Positions 41,739-50,927 of a DNA stretch of 64,000 nt are shown here, one piece after another. Origin of the DNA: Guptibacillus hwajinpoensis (lineage in GTDB: Bacteria; Bacillota; Bacilli; Bacillales; Guptibacillaceae); the NCBI RefSeq assembly GCF_020524165.1, contig NZ_JAIVKU010000005.1, positions 372,001 through 436,000 on the forward strand, given 5' to 3'. The position numbers and the translations under genes are program-made. A model generated the notes under the pieces. That model did not search any database. It was not told where the DNA came from and saw only the letters and a list, made by a program, of their open reading frames with translations. Each line of letters begins with the position of its first letter. Within the stretch, counting starts at the first letter, position 1.

Positions 41739-44144
41739 TTACTCACTAAACACCGCATTCGAAAGAAGTCGGAACAAATCATCCGTATGATCGCGGAATC
41801 CAGCTTCTATTCCAATCAACGTGACGTCTTGATCACGTTCTTTTACGATAACCGGCTGACCTCCCGCAGCTTCACGGTTCTCCCAGTGACCTGCGATAAA
41901 GAAATCTCCCGTACCAAACGAAGCATGCACGTCGACATCTTCAACATTCGAATACCAAACCGGTTGATACACAAAGCCGTAATCATCCAATTCATATCCT
42001 GACGTTAAACGTTCAGAACCGTAGTCTACTTTCACAATCCCGTTGCTGTTTGAGTAGCCTTTATTCACGGTTACGTCTGTTACGCCAAGCTTTTTCGATG
42101 CATCCGAAGCACCAGCTCCAACGGCAACGTACTTGCCGCCCCCGTCAACATACGATTGGATGTGCTGCTTAAACGCCTGGTATTGGCTTTCGTTCTCCAA
42201 ACCAAAAGGTGCATTCGCTTCGGTATTGTTGTAGGAGATCATACGAGACGTTCCACTATAGAAAAACACATCCGTATCGCCAAGACCATTTTCCGCAAGC
42301 TCTCGTGGCGTGATTTCTGTAACATGAAAACCTAATCGCTCTAGCGCTAATCGTGTCCCAGCATGAGATTGGGCTTTATAAATCCCACCATCTTTTAAAA
42401 TCGTTACATTTTGAGAAGTGAGTTCTTTTCCTTCCACTAGAGAGGCAGTCGTAACCTGAATACCAGATTCTTTTACTAGTTTCTTCAACTCAGGCGTCGG
42501 TGCTTCATCAACATAGAACGCACCATCTTCTCCCCACTGAACATCAAACCCTTTTTCAATGAGCGTATTCACCAGGCTGACTGCTTTTACAGATGAGTTT
42601 TGGATCACATAAGGGCCATCCCCTACTAATAGACCGTCTCCATCGACCTTCTTCACGTCAAACGTTTTTACATCAAAAGAACTTCCGGCCTCTACTTCAA
42701 TCGCCTCAAATCCCCAAAGTTCAGGTAAGTTCCAGGCGGAAATATCATACATGGCTGGCGTAATATCCGTGATGTCTTCCCCATCCCACAGCATCGTGTT
42801 CGCAAGTCCTGCTTTTGCCTGACTCATATCGACGATGTAAGTGCCTGCAGGATACGTTTCTCCATCAAACGTAAATGATTTTTTCACTTGCGACACTTCA
42901 ATATCATTGAACATAAGGTGCTTCACTGCTTTTTCCGTTGCAGTTGGATCCGTTTCATCTACAGGAAGAATATAAGCCTTCGGGAAAAAGCCTTCCGTAT
43001 GATAGGGATGATCGAACTGGATCCCGCGCTTAAACACTTCGATCTGATCCTTAATCATCTCTTCTTTGTTATCATTCGAAAACTCCAGTGCGCCCATGAC
43101 CGCATCGTAGTGCCACTTCACGCCGTCCCAGTCATTTGTTGGGGCTTCAAGTGTGTATCCATATGCCCCGTGGTACATCGCATACATCGGTGTGAAAATC
43201 GGAGGATAATCATCCCAGCCTGCTTCGTCGTCACGCTGCGGTATATATGTACCCGTCATCGTTTGATAATTCACATTGGAAGTACCGGTGTTCGTGTTGT
43301 CGTATTCGCTGCGATGATCAACAATGTTTCCTTCCATTGATTCTGCCTGATCCATGGCCCACTTTGAATACAAATCATATTCATAATTCGGGTTATGTGG
43401 CGGTGTACAGGGTTCGATTAATCCAGGACTTGTTGCTCCGCCGTAGGCTTTCACATAGCCATGTAAATCCAAAAACACCATCGGATTCCATTCTTTAATC
43501 AACTTAACCGTATGCTTCGTCTCAGCTTGAGATTGCGTAATAAAATCGCGATTCAAATCGATTCCGTTTGAGTTAAAGCGAGTCGCATCAATTCGTCCAT
43601 CTGGATTCGCCACCACGTTAAAAATTAAAATGTGATTCTCGAGTAACTCCTTTGTCTTCGCATCATCCGCCGTTGCGAATCGCTCAATCAGTTGAAGTGC
43701 TGCATCAGAACCAACGAATTCCGTTCCATGAATCGAAGCATTAATCATGACCGGCACTTTAAAATCGGGATGCTTTTCAATAAACGTTTCGGCTTTATCA
43801 GGACTCTTAAACATTTTCTTTCTTAATGCTTTTTGATAGCCAAATTTCCCTTTTGCTTCTGGATCAGAAATCGTAACCACATAAAGATCCTGTCCGCCAG
43901 ATGACTGTGCTGGTGTCTCGACAGTAATCCGATTGCTGCTCTTCTCAATCTCCTGAAGCTTTTCATCCACTTTAGAGTACTTTACAAAATCATAGTTTTC
44001 ACTATTAAATGGACTCCCATCTTCCTCCTGTAACGTTTCGTTCCAGTTCACATTCTTCCAGCTCGTCTCTGCAGATACTGACCCCGCCATCGGCGTTGCA
44101 AATAGACCCAGCATCACAGCACCAGCAATTAGTTGCTTCTTCAT
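41739..44144 (-). CDS. Secreted M14 family zinc carboxypeptidase
   Basis: An 801-residue exported enzyme. A Sec signal peptide ends near VSAE (residue 26). The M14 zinc site is formed by H139-x-x-E142 (IHGTEFVGSD) and H228 (LDLHGY); NPDGR (180-184) and NSNGIDLNRD supply substrate-binding residues, and E333 in GYTLEAP is the likely general base. About 450 further residues form extra domains. The length is far above a single M14 domain. It probably trims peptides outside the cell, perhaps together with the M6 protease encoded at 47163. Confidence 0.9.
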   Translation of the reverse strand: MKKQLIAGAVMLGLFATPMAGSVSAETSWKNVNWNETLQEEDGSPFNSENYDFVKYSKVDEKLQEIEKSSNRITVETPAQSSGGQDLYVVTISDPEAKGKFGYQKALRKKMFKSPDKAETFIEKHPDFKVPVMINASIHGTEFVGSDAALQLIERFATADDAKTKELLENHILIFNVVANPDGRIDATRFNSNGIDLNRDFITQSQAETKHTVKLIKEWNPMVFLDLHGYVKAYGGATSPGLIEPCTPPHNPNYEYDLYSKWAMDQAESMEGNIVDHRSEYDNTNTGTSNVNYQTMTGTYIPQRDDEAGWDDYPPIFTPMYAMYHGAYGYTLEAPTNDWDGVKWHYDAVMGALEFSNDNKEEMIKDQIEVFKRGIQFDHPYHTEGFFPKAYILPVDETDPTATEKAVKHLMFNDIEVSQVKKSFTFDGETYPAGTYIVDMSQAKAGLANTMLWDGEDITDITPAMYDISAWNLPELWGFEAIEVEAGSSFDVKTFDVKKVDGDGLLVGDGPYVIQNSSVKAVSLVNTLIEKGFDVQWGEDGAFYVDEAPTPELKKLVKESGIQVTTASLVEGKELTSQNVTILKDGGIYKAQSHAGTRLALERLGFHVTEITPRELAENGLGDTDVFFYSGTSRMISYNNTEANAPFGLENESQYQAFKQHIQSYVDGGGKYVAVGAGASDASKKLGVTDVTVNKGYSNSNGIVKVDYGSERLTSGYELDDYGFVYQPVWYSNVEDVDVHASFGTGDFFIAGHWENREAAGGQPVIVKERDQDVTLIGIEAGFRDHTDDLFRLLSNAVFSE

Positions 44145-44243
44145 CCCATTCCCCCTAAAATTATCAAAATAGTCTAAATTCTATTTTATAACGTTTATGC
44201 AAAATATTGTATACGACATTCTTCCTGATTAAGCGTAGGTCTT

Positions 44244-44276
44244 TAGTGCCTGTCACCACCCGATTCCTGTCGAAAG
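44244..44276. repeat. Family B repeat, copy 4 (shortened)
   Basis: TTAGTGCCTGTCACCACCCG is followed directly by ATTCCTGTCGAAAG, so the middle TTTATGT part is missing. It lies upstream of the M14 gene. Confidence 0.8.
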
Positions 44277-44304
44277 AACACTGATATGCGATCGTCAATG
44301 AATG

Positions 44305-44351
44305 CAAAAAAGCTACCTCACTCTACAACTCGTAGAATAACGTAGCTTTTC
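44305..44351 (-). terminator. Rho-independent terminator
   Basis: AAAAGCTAC at 44308 and GTAGCTTTT at 44342 pair, with an inner TAC/GTA pair, and the minus strand continues with a T-run. It ends the ABC exporter operon. Confidence 0.75.
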
Positions 44352-44353
44352 CT

Positions 44354-44554
44354 CTATTCCGGATCCATCCAAAACAATTCATCCAGTGACTTATCCAATG
44401 CCCAACAAATCGACAAGCAAAGCTGAAGCGTCGGATTGTATTTTCCGAGCTCAATCAGCCCGATCGTTTGTCTCGACACGCCCACTTTTTTAGCAAGCTC
44501 CTGCTGCGAGAGGTCGTGCTCGACTCTCGCCATTTTTAATCTCACATTCTTCAC
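44354..44554 (-). CDS. Xre family regulator
   Basis: A 66-residue protein that is almost only a helix-turn-helix domain: DLSQQELAKKVGVSRQTIGLIELGKYNPTL spans helices 2-4. Such small regulators commonly sit at the end of ABC-exporter operons and control them. It starts six bases after the DUF6773-like gene. Confidence 0.9.
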   Translation of the reverse strand: MKNVRLKMARVEHDLSQQELAKKVGVSRQTIGLIELGKYNPTLQLCLSICWALDKSLDELFWMDPE

Positions 44555-44560
44555 AATTGA

Positions 44561-45088
44561 TCACCGCACATCTTCATCATCCATCTCTTCTAACTCTCGC
44601 TCATTTACTTGATCACTTTTACGTTTCGCTATCGCATAGGGTAACACCATTATGGCAAATAAAACAGGAATGTAAATCATTAAGCTGCCAAAAAGAATGA
44701 CAAAGAAGAATGTAAAAGCTTCTTCTGTACTATCAGCATACTTCTGAGAGTTGACAATAGCAAAAAACAGCGAAATGCCAACTCCTACAATCAGGCTAAT
44801 CACAAAGTTTCTTGTATTAAAGCTCAGTTTACTCGATTGCTCAGACATCTCTACTTCATCTGAAAAGATCCCGAGCATCGCTGATCTCCCAACATAGAAC
44901 ACGGAACTTGCAACCAAAATAATCACTTCTGTCCATAAGTGACGTGTCCCCCCTTCAACGAAAAATTGCTTATATAAAATAGACATCGCACAAATCCCCA
45001 CAATCAACATGTACATTTCCCGGTAAATCATATTTTGAAGATTCGTCACCCGTTCATCATTCTGCCTTCTCTTAAAACCAAATCCCAT
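44561..45088 (-). CDS. Membrane protein, DUF6773-like
   Basis: A 175-residue protein with four spans and charged ends, ending EELEEMDDEDVR. DERVTNLQNMIYREMYMLIV and the following spans recall the DUF6773 proteins that accompany Xre regulators and ABC exporters in Firmicutes; this assignment is tentative. It lies between the permease and Xre genes. Confidence 0.65.
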   Translation of the reverse strand: MGFGFKRRQNDERVTNLQNMIYREMYMLIVGICAMSILYKQFFVEGGTRHLWTEVIILVASSVFYVGRSAMLGIFSDEVEMSEQSSKLSFNTRNFVISLIVGVGISLFFAIVNSQKYADSTEEAFTFFFVILFGSLMIYIPVLFAIMVLPYAIAKRKSDQVNERELEEMDDEDVR

Positions 45089-45109
45089 CGTTCCTTTTCC
45101 TCCTATATA

Positions 45110-45826
45110 CTAGTAATCAATCTTAGGTAACCGCTTAAACGCAAACACAAACAATAGTAAACTAACAACCGCGGTTAGCGTCATTTCCATTCCATCTAGG
45201 GCTAGAAACGGCAACTGATTCGGTAAACTATAAATCGGTGCATAGGCGACAAAATCCTTCACAAATTCAGGAATTGCCTCTACCTGAAACACGATGCCCA
45301 ATAGCCCAGGAAGCACCAAGATTGTCACAAGTGAAAGAATTAATAGCTGCATCACCTTTTGATAAACCATCGAAATCACTTGAAACAGTAAGGTAAAGAA
45401 AACCCCAAACAACACATATTGCAGTACCGCATTCCCGACATCCCCTGCTGAAAAAGGCTGCCCGTTTAAAGCATGATTGACATAAAGAAGCGCTGCGCAT
45501 CCAAGCCCGAACATGAACGACACAATCGAAATCACCAAAACACGTGACACTAAAAACACGATCCGATCTCGAGCTGACGTAAAAAGAAGATAGATCGTTC
45601 CGTAATGCAGATCGGCAATAACGATTTTTGAACAATACACACCAAGCGCCACCGTTGCAATCCCAGCATATAGTCCAGAGACATTTCTAGGCTGAAACGG
45701 ACCATCCATCTGGTAAATCGAATAAACAATTGCTCCCCCAAACAAAAAGGCAAATCCAATCGACAGGAACAGCGCCAGGTTAAGATTTCGTTTAATCTCA
45801 AGTTTAAAGAATTGGCTCACATTCAC
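45110..45826 (-). CDS. ABC-2 type permease
   Basis: A 238-residue membrane protein with six spans and an N-terminal amphipathic start (VSQFFKLEIKRNLNLALFL), typical of ABC-2 permeases in small bacteriocin or antibiotic exporters. It overlaps the ATPase gene by four bases and should form a dimeric exporter with it. Confidence 0.83.
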   Translation of the reverse strand: MNVSQFFKLEIKRNLNLALFLSIGFAFLFGGAIVYSIYQMDGPFQPRNVSGLYAGIATVALGVYCSKIVIADLHYGTIYLLFTSARDRIVFLVSRVLVISIVSFMFGLGCAALLYVNHALNGQPFSAGDVGNAVLQYVLFGVFFTLLFQVISMVYQKVMQLLILSLVTILVLPGLLGIVFQVEAIPEFVKDFVAYAPIYSLPNQLPFLALDGMEMTLTAVVSLLLFVFAFKRLPKIDY

Positions 45827-46689
45827 TTCGCTTCACTCTCCATATTTTGAAAATAGAAATCCTCGAGCGTGTCCTTTTTCCGCTTCACATCGATCGGGAA
45901 AAGATCGTTTTGACTTAAGTGCTTCAGTACCTGTTTCATATCCCCCGCAAACGGAACGGATAGAATTTGACCACTACGGGTTACTCCTTCATAAGCTTCT
46001 AACACATGTAAAGCCTGGTGTAGATCGCCTTCTGAAAACGTAAGCTCTAACACTTCCCTATCGTGCTGATCCCTAGCATATTCATTGATAATCCGTCCTT
46101 CTTTAATCACATAAACGCGATCACTCATACTCTCGATATCTTCTAAAATGTGACTTGAAATGAGAATGCCAATGCCTTTTTCTTTTGCGAGTCTTTTTAA
46201 GTACCCCAAAATATGACGAATTCCATCTGGGTCCATACCATTTGTCGGTTCATCTAACACAAGATAATCGGGATTTGAAATCAGCGCGAGTGCTATTCCT
46301 AGACGCTGCTTCATTCCAAGCGAATAGTCCTTTACTTTTTTCTTTAAGTAGGAAGCCATCCCTAGAGACTCAATGATCTCATCGAAATGCTCATCGTCTC
46401 CACCGAATAACGAATGAAAGTAATCGATATTATACCGTCCGCTTTTATTTGGAAAGTACTTCGGCTTTTCAATTAAACTTCCAACAGAACGACCTTCTCC
46501 ACGGAAAGTAAGCACACCATCATACTGAACGATAATCCCTGAGATAATTTTCATTAAAGTCGTTTTCCCTGCCCCGTTTGGCCCAACGAGCCCAACAACC
46601 TCCCCTTTTCGAAGCGTAAAATCAACCTCAGAAAGCGCAAGTTCCTGCCTATTAAACGTCTTTGAAAGCTTATGCATTTCGACACTCAT
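45823..46689 (-). CDS. ABC transporter ATP-binding protein
   Basis: A 288-residue ATPase of the BcrA/NatA type. Walker A is GPNGAGKTTLMK, the signature YSLGMKQRLGIALAL, Walker B YLVLDEPTNGMDPDGI, and a switch His in ISSHILEDIE. The last 80 residues are a C-terminal extension. It energises the permease downstream. ATG 46689 follows AAGGGGGATGAAG. Substrate unknown; antimicrobial peptide export or self-protection is typical of this arrangement. Confidence 0.92.
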   Translation of the reverse strand: MSVEMHKLSKTFNRQELALSEVDFTLRKGEVVGLVGPNGAGKTTLMKIISGIIVQYDGVLTFRGEGRSVGSLIEKPKYFPNKSGRYNIDYFHSLFGGDDEHFDEIIESLGMASYLKKKVKDYSLGMKQRLGIALALISNPDYLVLDEPTNGMDPDGIRHILGYLKRLAKEKGIGILISSHILEDIESMSDRVYVIKEGRIINEYARDQHDREVLELTFSEGDLHQALHVLEAYEGVTRSGQILSVPFAGDMKQVLKHLSQNDLFPIDVKRKKDTLEDFYFQNMESEAK

Positions 46690-47093
46690 CTTCATCCCCC
46701 TTGTTTAAGTGAATACTATCCTTCTTTTTCCATTATATAATATCAACGTCTTTTTGCAATATATATTTGTCATTTAGACGTTTATAGTTTTCTATATATT
46801 TTTACAACACTTATTTAGGAAAAAAACGCTCATAGGGGTTAGTTACCTCCCCCCTTCCATTCACAATTCACACCCAAATCGTTTGTGCCAATCAGAACGA
46901 AAGACTTCTAATCTATAAATGATTCTTTTTCACTTCAACCTCTAAACAATGGTTAGAAATGAAGAAGAAATCGATGAGTAGCGTCTTCGTTGATTCCTAC
47001 CGAATCAACTAGTTCTTTAGACATATTTTTTAAAAATTCACTAAATTATCCCTTATAATTCGTTATTTCTTGTATTTTTCCAATAAATTTACA

Positions 47094-47122
47094 TTGTTTT
47101 TTTAGAATTTTCTTAATATTAT
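47094..47122 (+). promoter_or_regulatory. Candidate promoter of the M6 protease gene
   Basis: TTGTTT at 47094-47099 and TATTAT at 47117-47122 are 17 bp apart, 40 bp before the start codon. The preceding stretch 46697-47093 is AT-rich and shows no gene; it may carry regulatory sites, since secreted protease genes often have long control regions. Confidence 0.55.
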
Positions 47123-47162
47123 GTAATAGTAATTCATCTATTAATCCAAGGAGGAATTGTAT

Positions 47163-49553
47163 TTGAACAAGTTTATTAAAACGAGTATCTCTTCCGTCAT
47201 GATTGCAGGCACCTTATTAGCTGGAATGCAGGGCGTTAACGCTTCGCCCAAGGAAGGAAATGATTTACATAAAGTAGGCTCGAATATTCAAGCTTCTCAA
47301 TCACATAGTTTACTAGATTTAGCTATCGTGAATGATGACAAGCTAATCGAATCCTTCGTAAAACGAGGACTTCTATCCAAAGACGCTTCGCAGGCAGAAA
47401 AGCAGACGTTTCTTACTAACTATCTTGAGTTAAAAGGCAAAGATGTTGGCGTAAAAGAAAGTGATCCACTTGCTTCAAAAGTAAAAGATGCTGAATCTTC
47501 TAAGCAAAAGAATTTTGAAGACTATACAAACGGACTTGTAAATGGAAAAGGAGAGAAAAAGGGTCATTTAAAGGGCAACCCTGATCCTGTGCAGGAAGGC
47601 AATTCACCTGGCATACAGAAAAAGGGGAAACTCTTAACGCTAATGGTAGAGTTCTCTGATTTCGAACATAATAACATTAAACCTGAAGAGACCGATAACT
47701 ACTATTCTGATTATGATACGGAGCATTTTGAGAATATGATCTTCGGTGATAAAGGCGAGTTTAAAGGGCCAAATGGTGAAGACACGATTTCTCAAAAACA
47801 GTATTATGAAGAGCAATCTGGAGGCACTTATACAATTGAGGGGAATGCGTATGGCTGGCTAAAAGTACCAGGAACTGCAGCTTACTATGGTACTGACAAA
47901 GCATCAGGTGGTCATGATAATGTTACCCCTGGCGGATCAAAGCAATTAGTCATCGATACGTATAAAGCGGCACTAGCAGCAGGGCTTCCTTTAGAAGACT
48001 ATGACTTGGAGGATCCACACGATTTAGATGGAGACGGGAATTTCTGGGAACCTGATGGTTTAGTCGATCACCTGCAGATTATTCATGCTGGGATGGGTCA
48101 AGAAGCTGGTGGCGGATCTCTTGGAGACAAGGCAATCTGGTCTCATCGTTCAGCTAAATTCTTTGATCCAGATGGTCTAGGCAATGGATTACCAGGATTC
48201 TATGATTACACAATGATGCCAGAAGATGGCGCAACTGGCGTATTCGCTCATGAATACGGACATGATTTAGGCTTACCGGATGAATATGACACGATTTATT
48301 CTGGAACAGGTGAAGCAGTCGGTTACTGGTCGATCATGGCTAGTGGATCATGGGCTGGAAAAACGCCTGGTGCGGAACCAACCGGTTTCTCTCCATGGGC
48401 TAAGCAGTATTTACAATCTACGTTAGGTGGAAAATGGTCAAACCCTGCTATCGTAGACTGGTCGGACGTTACAACAAAAGGCACACAGTTTTTACTAGAT
48501 CAGGCAAACTCACCACTCGGCCAAAACAACCAGGCAATTCGAATCAACTTACCGAAAAAAGAAACACCGATCAACAAACCGACTGGAAATTATGAATATT
48601 GGGGTGGCCAGGCAGATGAAATTGATACAAATATGGTCACTTCAGTGGACTTAACTGGCAAAACTTCTGCTACGTTAACATTTGATGCCTGGTATGATAT
48701 CGAAGAGCAATGGGATTTTGGCTTTGTTCAAGTATCTGAAGACGATGGCGCTACTTGGAAATCACTAGGAAATGAAAATACTCGCTCTGATGTTGTTGAA
48801 GGAGGATATCCAACCATCCTTAATTCAATGCCAGGCTTTACTGGAAACTCTGATGGATGGGAAGCACAATCCTTTGATTTATCGAAGTATGCAGGTAAGG
48901 AAATCAAGCTTAGACTTCGGTATGCTACTGACTGGGGTACCTCAAACGTTGGTTTCTTCGCTGATAACATTAAGGTTGTTGCTGATGGACAAACCCTTAT
49001 AGACGATGGCGCGGAGTCCGAAAAGTCATCCTTTACCTTAGATGGTTTTGAAAAAATGAATGGAAACAAACTGACCAATCAATATTATTTACTTGAATGG
49101 AGAAACCATCAAGGTGTCGATGAGGGACTTGCACACCTTAAACGAGGAAACTCATTAATGAGCTATGATGGTGGATTAGTGGTGTGGTATGTGGATGATA
49201 GCTACACAGAAAACTGGACAGGCGTTCACCCTGGTGATGGTTATCTTGGAGTTGTGGATGCACACCAAGGAACGAATCTACTTTGGAACACTGGCGTCCA
49301 AGCATCGACACGCTATCATATCGCCGATGCAGCGTTTGGCCTTAATCCAACTTCCGGATTAAATCTTCAATACCCAACGCAAACTTTGCAACTCAAGAGC
49401 CAGAAAGCCGTCTCTCTATTTGATGACAGTCGTTCCTTCATGAATACGTTTATGCCAGATGCTGGTCGTAACATTGATAGCTTAGGTCTAAAAGTTCGAG
49501 TAAATGCACAATCAGTCGATCATTCTGTTGGCTCAGTAGTCATTTACAAGTAA
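47163..49553 (+). CDS. Secreted M6 metalloprotease (immune inhibitor A family)
   Basis: A 796-residue exported zinc protease. A signal peptide (SVMIAGTLLAGMQGVNA) is followed by a propeptide of about 100 residues, then the catalytic domain with VFAHEYGHDLGLPDEYD (HExxH near residues 363-367) and the Met-turn SIMASGSW. A beta-rich domain (FDAWYDIEEQWDFGFVQVS) and a C-terminal domain follow, as in Bacillus immune inhibitor A. The start is TTG 47163, eight bases after AAGGAGG, not 47157. Confidence 0.93.
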   Translation: MNKFIKTSISSVMIAGTLLAGMQGVNASPKEGNDLHKVGSNIQASQSHSLLDLAIVNDDKLIESFVKRGLLSKDASQAEKQTFLTNYLELKGKDVGVKESDPLASKVKDAESSKQKNFEDYTNGLVNGKGEKKGHLKGNPDPVQEGNSPGIQKKGKLLTLMVEFSDFEHNNIKPEETDNYYSDYDTEHFENMIFGDKGEFKGPNGEDTISQKQYYEEQSGGTYTIEGNAYGWLKVPGTAAYYGTDKASGGHDNVTPGGSKQLVIDTYKAALAAGLPLEDYDLEDPHDLDGDGNFWEPDGLVDHLQIIHAGMGQEAGGGSLGDKAIWSHRSAKFFDPDGLGNGLPGFYDYTMMPEDGATGVFAHEYGHDLGLPDEYDTIYSGTGEAVGYWSIMASGSWAGKTPGAEPTGFSPWAKQYLQSTLGGKWSNPAIVDWSDVTTKGTQFLLDQANSPLGQNNQAIRINLPKKETPINKPTGNYEYWGGQADEIDTNMVTSVDLTGKTSATLTFDAWYDIEEQWDFGFVQVSEDDGATWKSLGNENTRSDVVEGGYPTILNSMPGFTGNSDGWEAQSFDLSKYAGKEIKLRLRYATDWGTSNVGFFADNIKVVADGQTLIDDGAESEKSSFTLDGFEKMNGNKLTNQYYLLEWRNHQGVDEGLAHLKRGNSLMSYDGGLVVWYVDDSYTENWTGVHPGDGYLGVVDAHQGTNLLWNTGVQASTRYHIADAAFGLNPTSGLNLQYPTQTLQLKSQKAVSLFDDSRSFMNTFMPDAGRNIDSLGLKVRVNAQSVDHSVGSVVIYK

Positions 49554-49563
49554 AATCAGTGGG

Positions 49564-49626
49564 AATCAGTGGGACGGTTCTGCTGATTCAGTGGGAAATG
49601 GAATCGGCGGGACGATTCCGCTGAAT
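49564..49626. repeat. Family C hairpins, copies 2 and 3
   Basis: AATCAGTGGGACGGTTCTGC-TGATT at 49564-49588 and AATCGGCGGGACGATTCCGC-TGAAT at 49602-49626 are 38 bp apart. Each can fold on itself (AATCAG with CTGATT). A shorter TCAGTGGGAA unit also appears at 49557 and 49587. Confidence 0.65.
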
Positions 49627-49639
49627 AAATCTTATAAAT

Positions 49640-49680
49640 AAAAGGAGTGCTAATAAAATCATTTATTAGCACTCCTTTAT
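49640..49680. terminator. Long bidirectional hairpin
   Basis: AAAGGAGTGCTAATAAA and TTTATTAGCACTCCTTT form a perfect 17-bp stem around ATCA. It ends the M6 gene transcript. The following stretch to 49829 shows no gene. Confidence 0.85.
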
Positions 49681-49829
49681 AAGTCAAAAGAGGATCGCCG
49701 AAGAAAAGAAATCATGAGAATAAATGAGACGATGAATTCCATCTTTAATTTAAATAATCGCAAGTAACTCCTCAAGATAAGTGCCGCACTGGCAACTTTC
49801 TACCACTAATGGATCGCGTAACTATTCAG

Positions 49830-50741
49830 CTACTTCTTTGATAAAAAGTCATTATCAATATAAGGCAAGATCGAGGTTATTCCACTTATGCCTTCTTTCG
49901 AAATGGCTTCTAGTGCGAGTTCATTTAAAATCTCTTCATCAACAAACGGAGCTAGTGAAACGATAGAAGAAATACCATTTACACGGTAACTCTCTTCAAC
50001 ATACTGATTTAACGTCTCTTCTTCTACAAAAGGCGCAATCGACGACAAGCCTTTTAATCCGTTTTTCTCATACTCAACCTTAATACAGTCGTCAAGAGCC
50101 TCTTCGCCTATAAAAGGCGCAATAGATAATAATCCTCCGATTCCATTTAATTGACATTCTTCTAGCGCACAAGCATCTATGAGTTCCTGGCTAATAAAGG
50201 GCGCCACGATCGAAAAGTGTTCCAGTCTACTTCGCGTGAACTCTTCTTTCACACATTCGTCCATCACTTCTTGACTAATAAAAGATGCAAATGTAGATAA
50301 CCCTTTTATCCCTCTCTTAGTAAATTCTTTCTTTGCCAATCCATCGATCGTTTCTTGATGAAGGTAGGGTGAAAGAATGGGTATCTCTTCAGAAGTCAAT
50401 TCACCATCGATCTTTTGGTATGCCATTTCAGCCTGCTCTGTCGTTATGATTGGTGCCGCTTGAATCAGTTCTTCTTTCTCGATCCATGCTGTACTTTCTA
50501 ATGACCCTTTTTCTACTAATTGAGTAACCACTCTTGTTCCTTTATTTTCATCCAGAATGTCATCAATGCTTACATCGAATTGTTTAGCGAGCTCTGGGAG
50601 TTTGGAGATATCCGGCATCGTTTGACCGCGTTCCCAGTTGCTAACAGCTTGAAAACTGACGCCTAAAAGATCAGCGAGTGCCATCTGTGTGATGTTTTTT
50701 TCCTTCCTCAATTGCGCTATTCTTTTCCCGACCTTATTCAT
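49830..50741 (-). CDS. Xre-type protein with 28-residue tandem repeats
   Basis: A 303-residue protein. Residues 1-60 are a classic Xre helix-turn-helix (RIAQLRKEKNITQMALADLL, GVSFQAVSNWERGQTMPDI). After a linker, from about residue 125 to the end, run about six and a half repeats of exactly 28 residues with the pattern L-S-x-x-A-P-F-I/V-x-E-E-x-L-x(2)-C, then a charged helix and N-G-I/L. Such helical repeats probably form a solenoid for binding a partner. ATG 50741 follows GGTGTTTG weakly; an upstream ATG at 50759 is also possible. Confidence 0.82.
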   Translation of the reverse strand: MNKVGKRIAQLRKEKNITQMALADLLGVSFQAVSNWERGQTMPDISKLPELAKQFDVSIDDILDENKGTRVVTQLVEKGSLESTAWIEKEELIQAAPIITTEQAEMAYQKIDGELTSEEIPILSPYLHQETIDGLAKKEFTKRGIKGLSTFASFISQEVMDECVKEEFTRSRLEHFSIVAPFISQELIDACALEECQLNGIGGLLSIAPFIGEEALDDCIKVEYEKNGLKGLSSIAPFVEEETLNQYVEESYRVNGISSIVSLAPFVDEEILNELALEAISKEGISGITSILPYIDNDFLSKK

Positions 50742-50927
50742 ATCAAACACCCTTACCACCTCTTTCGTTAAGATGCTATAAGTGTAACTTGCAAATCATC
50801 TAGATCCTATCAATTATTTCTTGAAGAGAGTCATTGTATCAACTCAAGTAGAAATTGAATGGAAAGAACTTGTGATCATCACATAAAGAGGATGGCTTGA
50901 GATAAAAAGCAATCCTGATTAGGAGGT

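Noticed and set aside
42888..43340. 150-residue frame on the plus strand inside the M14 peptidase gene
   Set aside because: It lies wholly within a well-supported gene on the other strand, with shadow-like composition.
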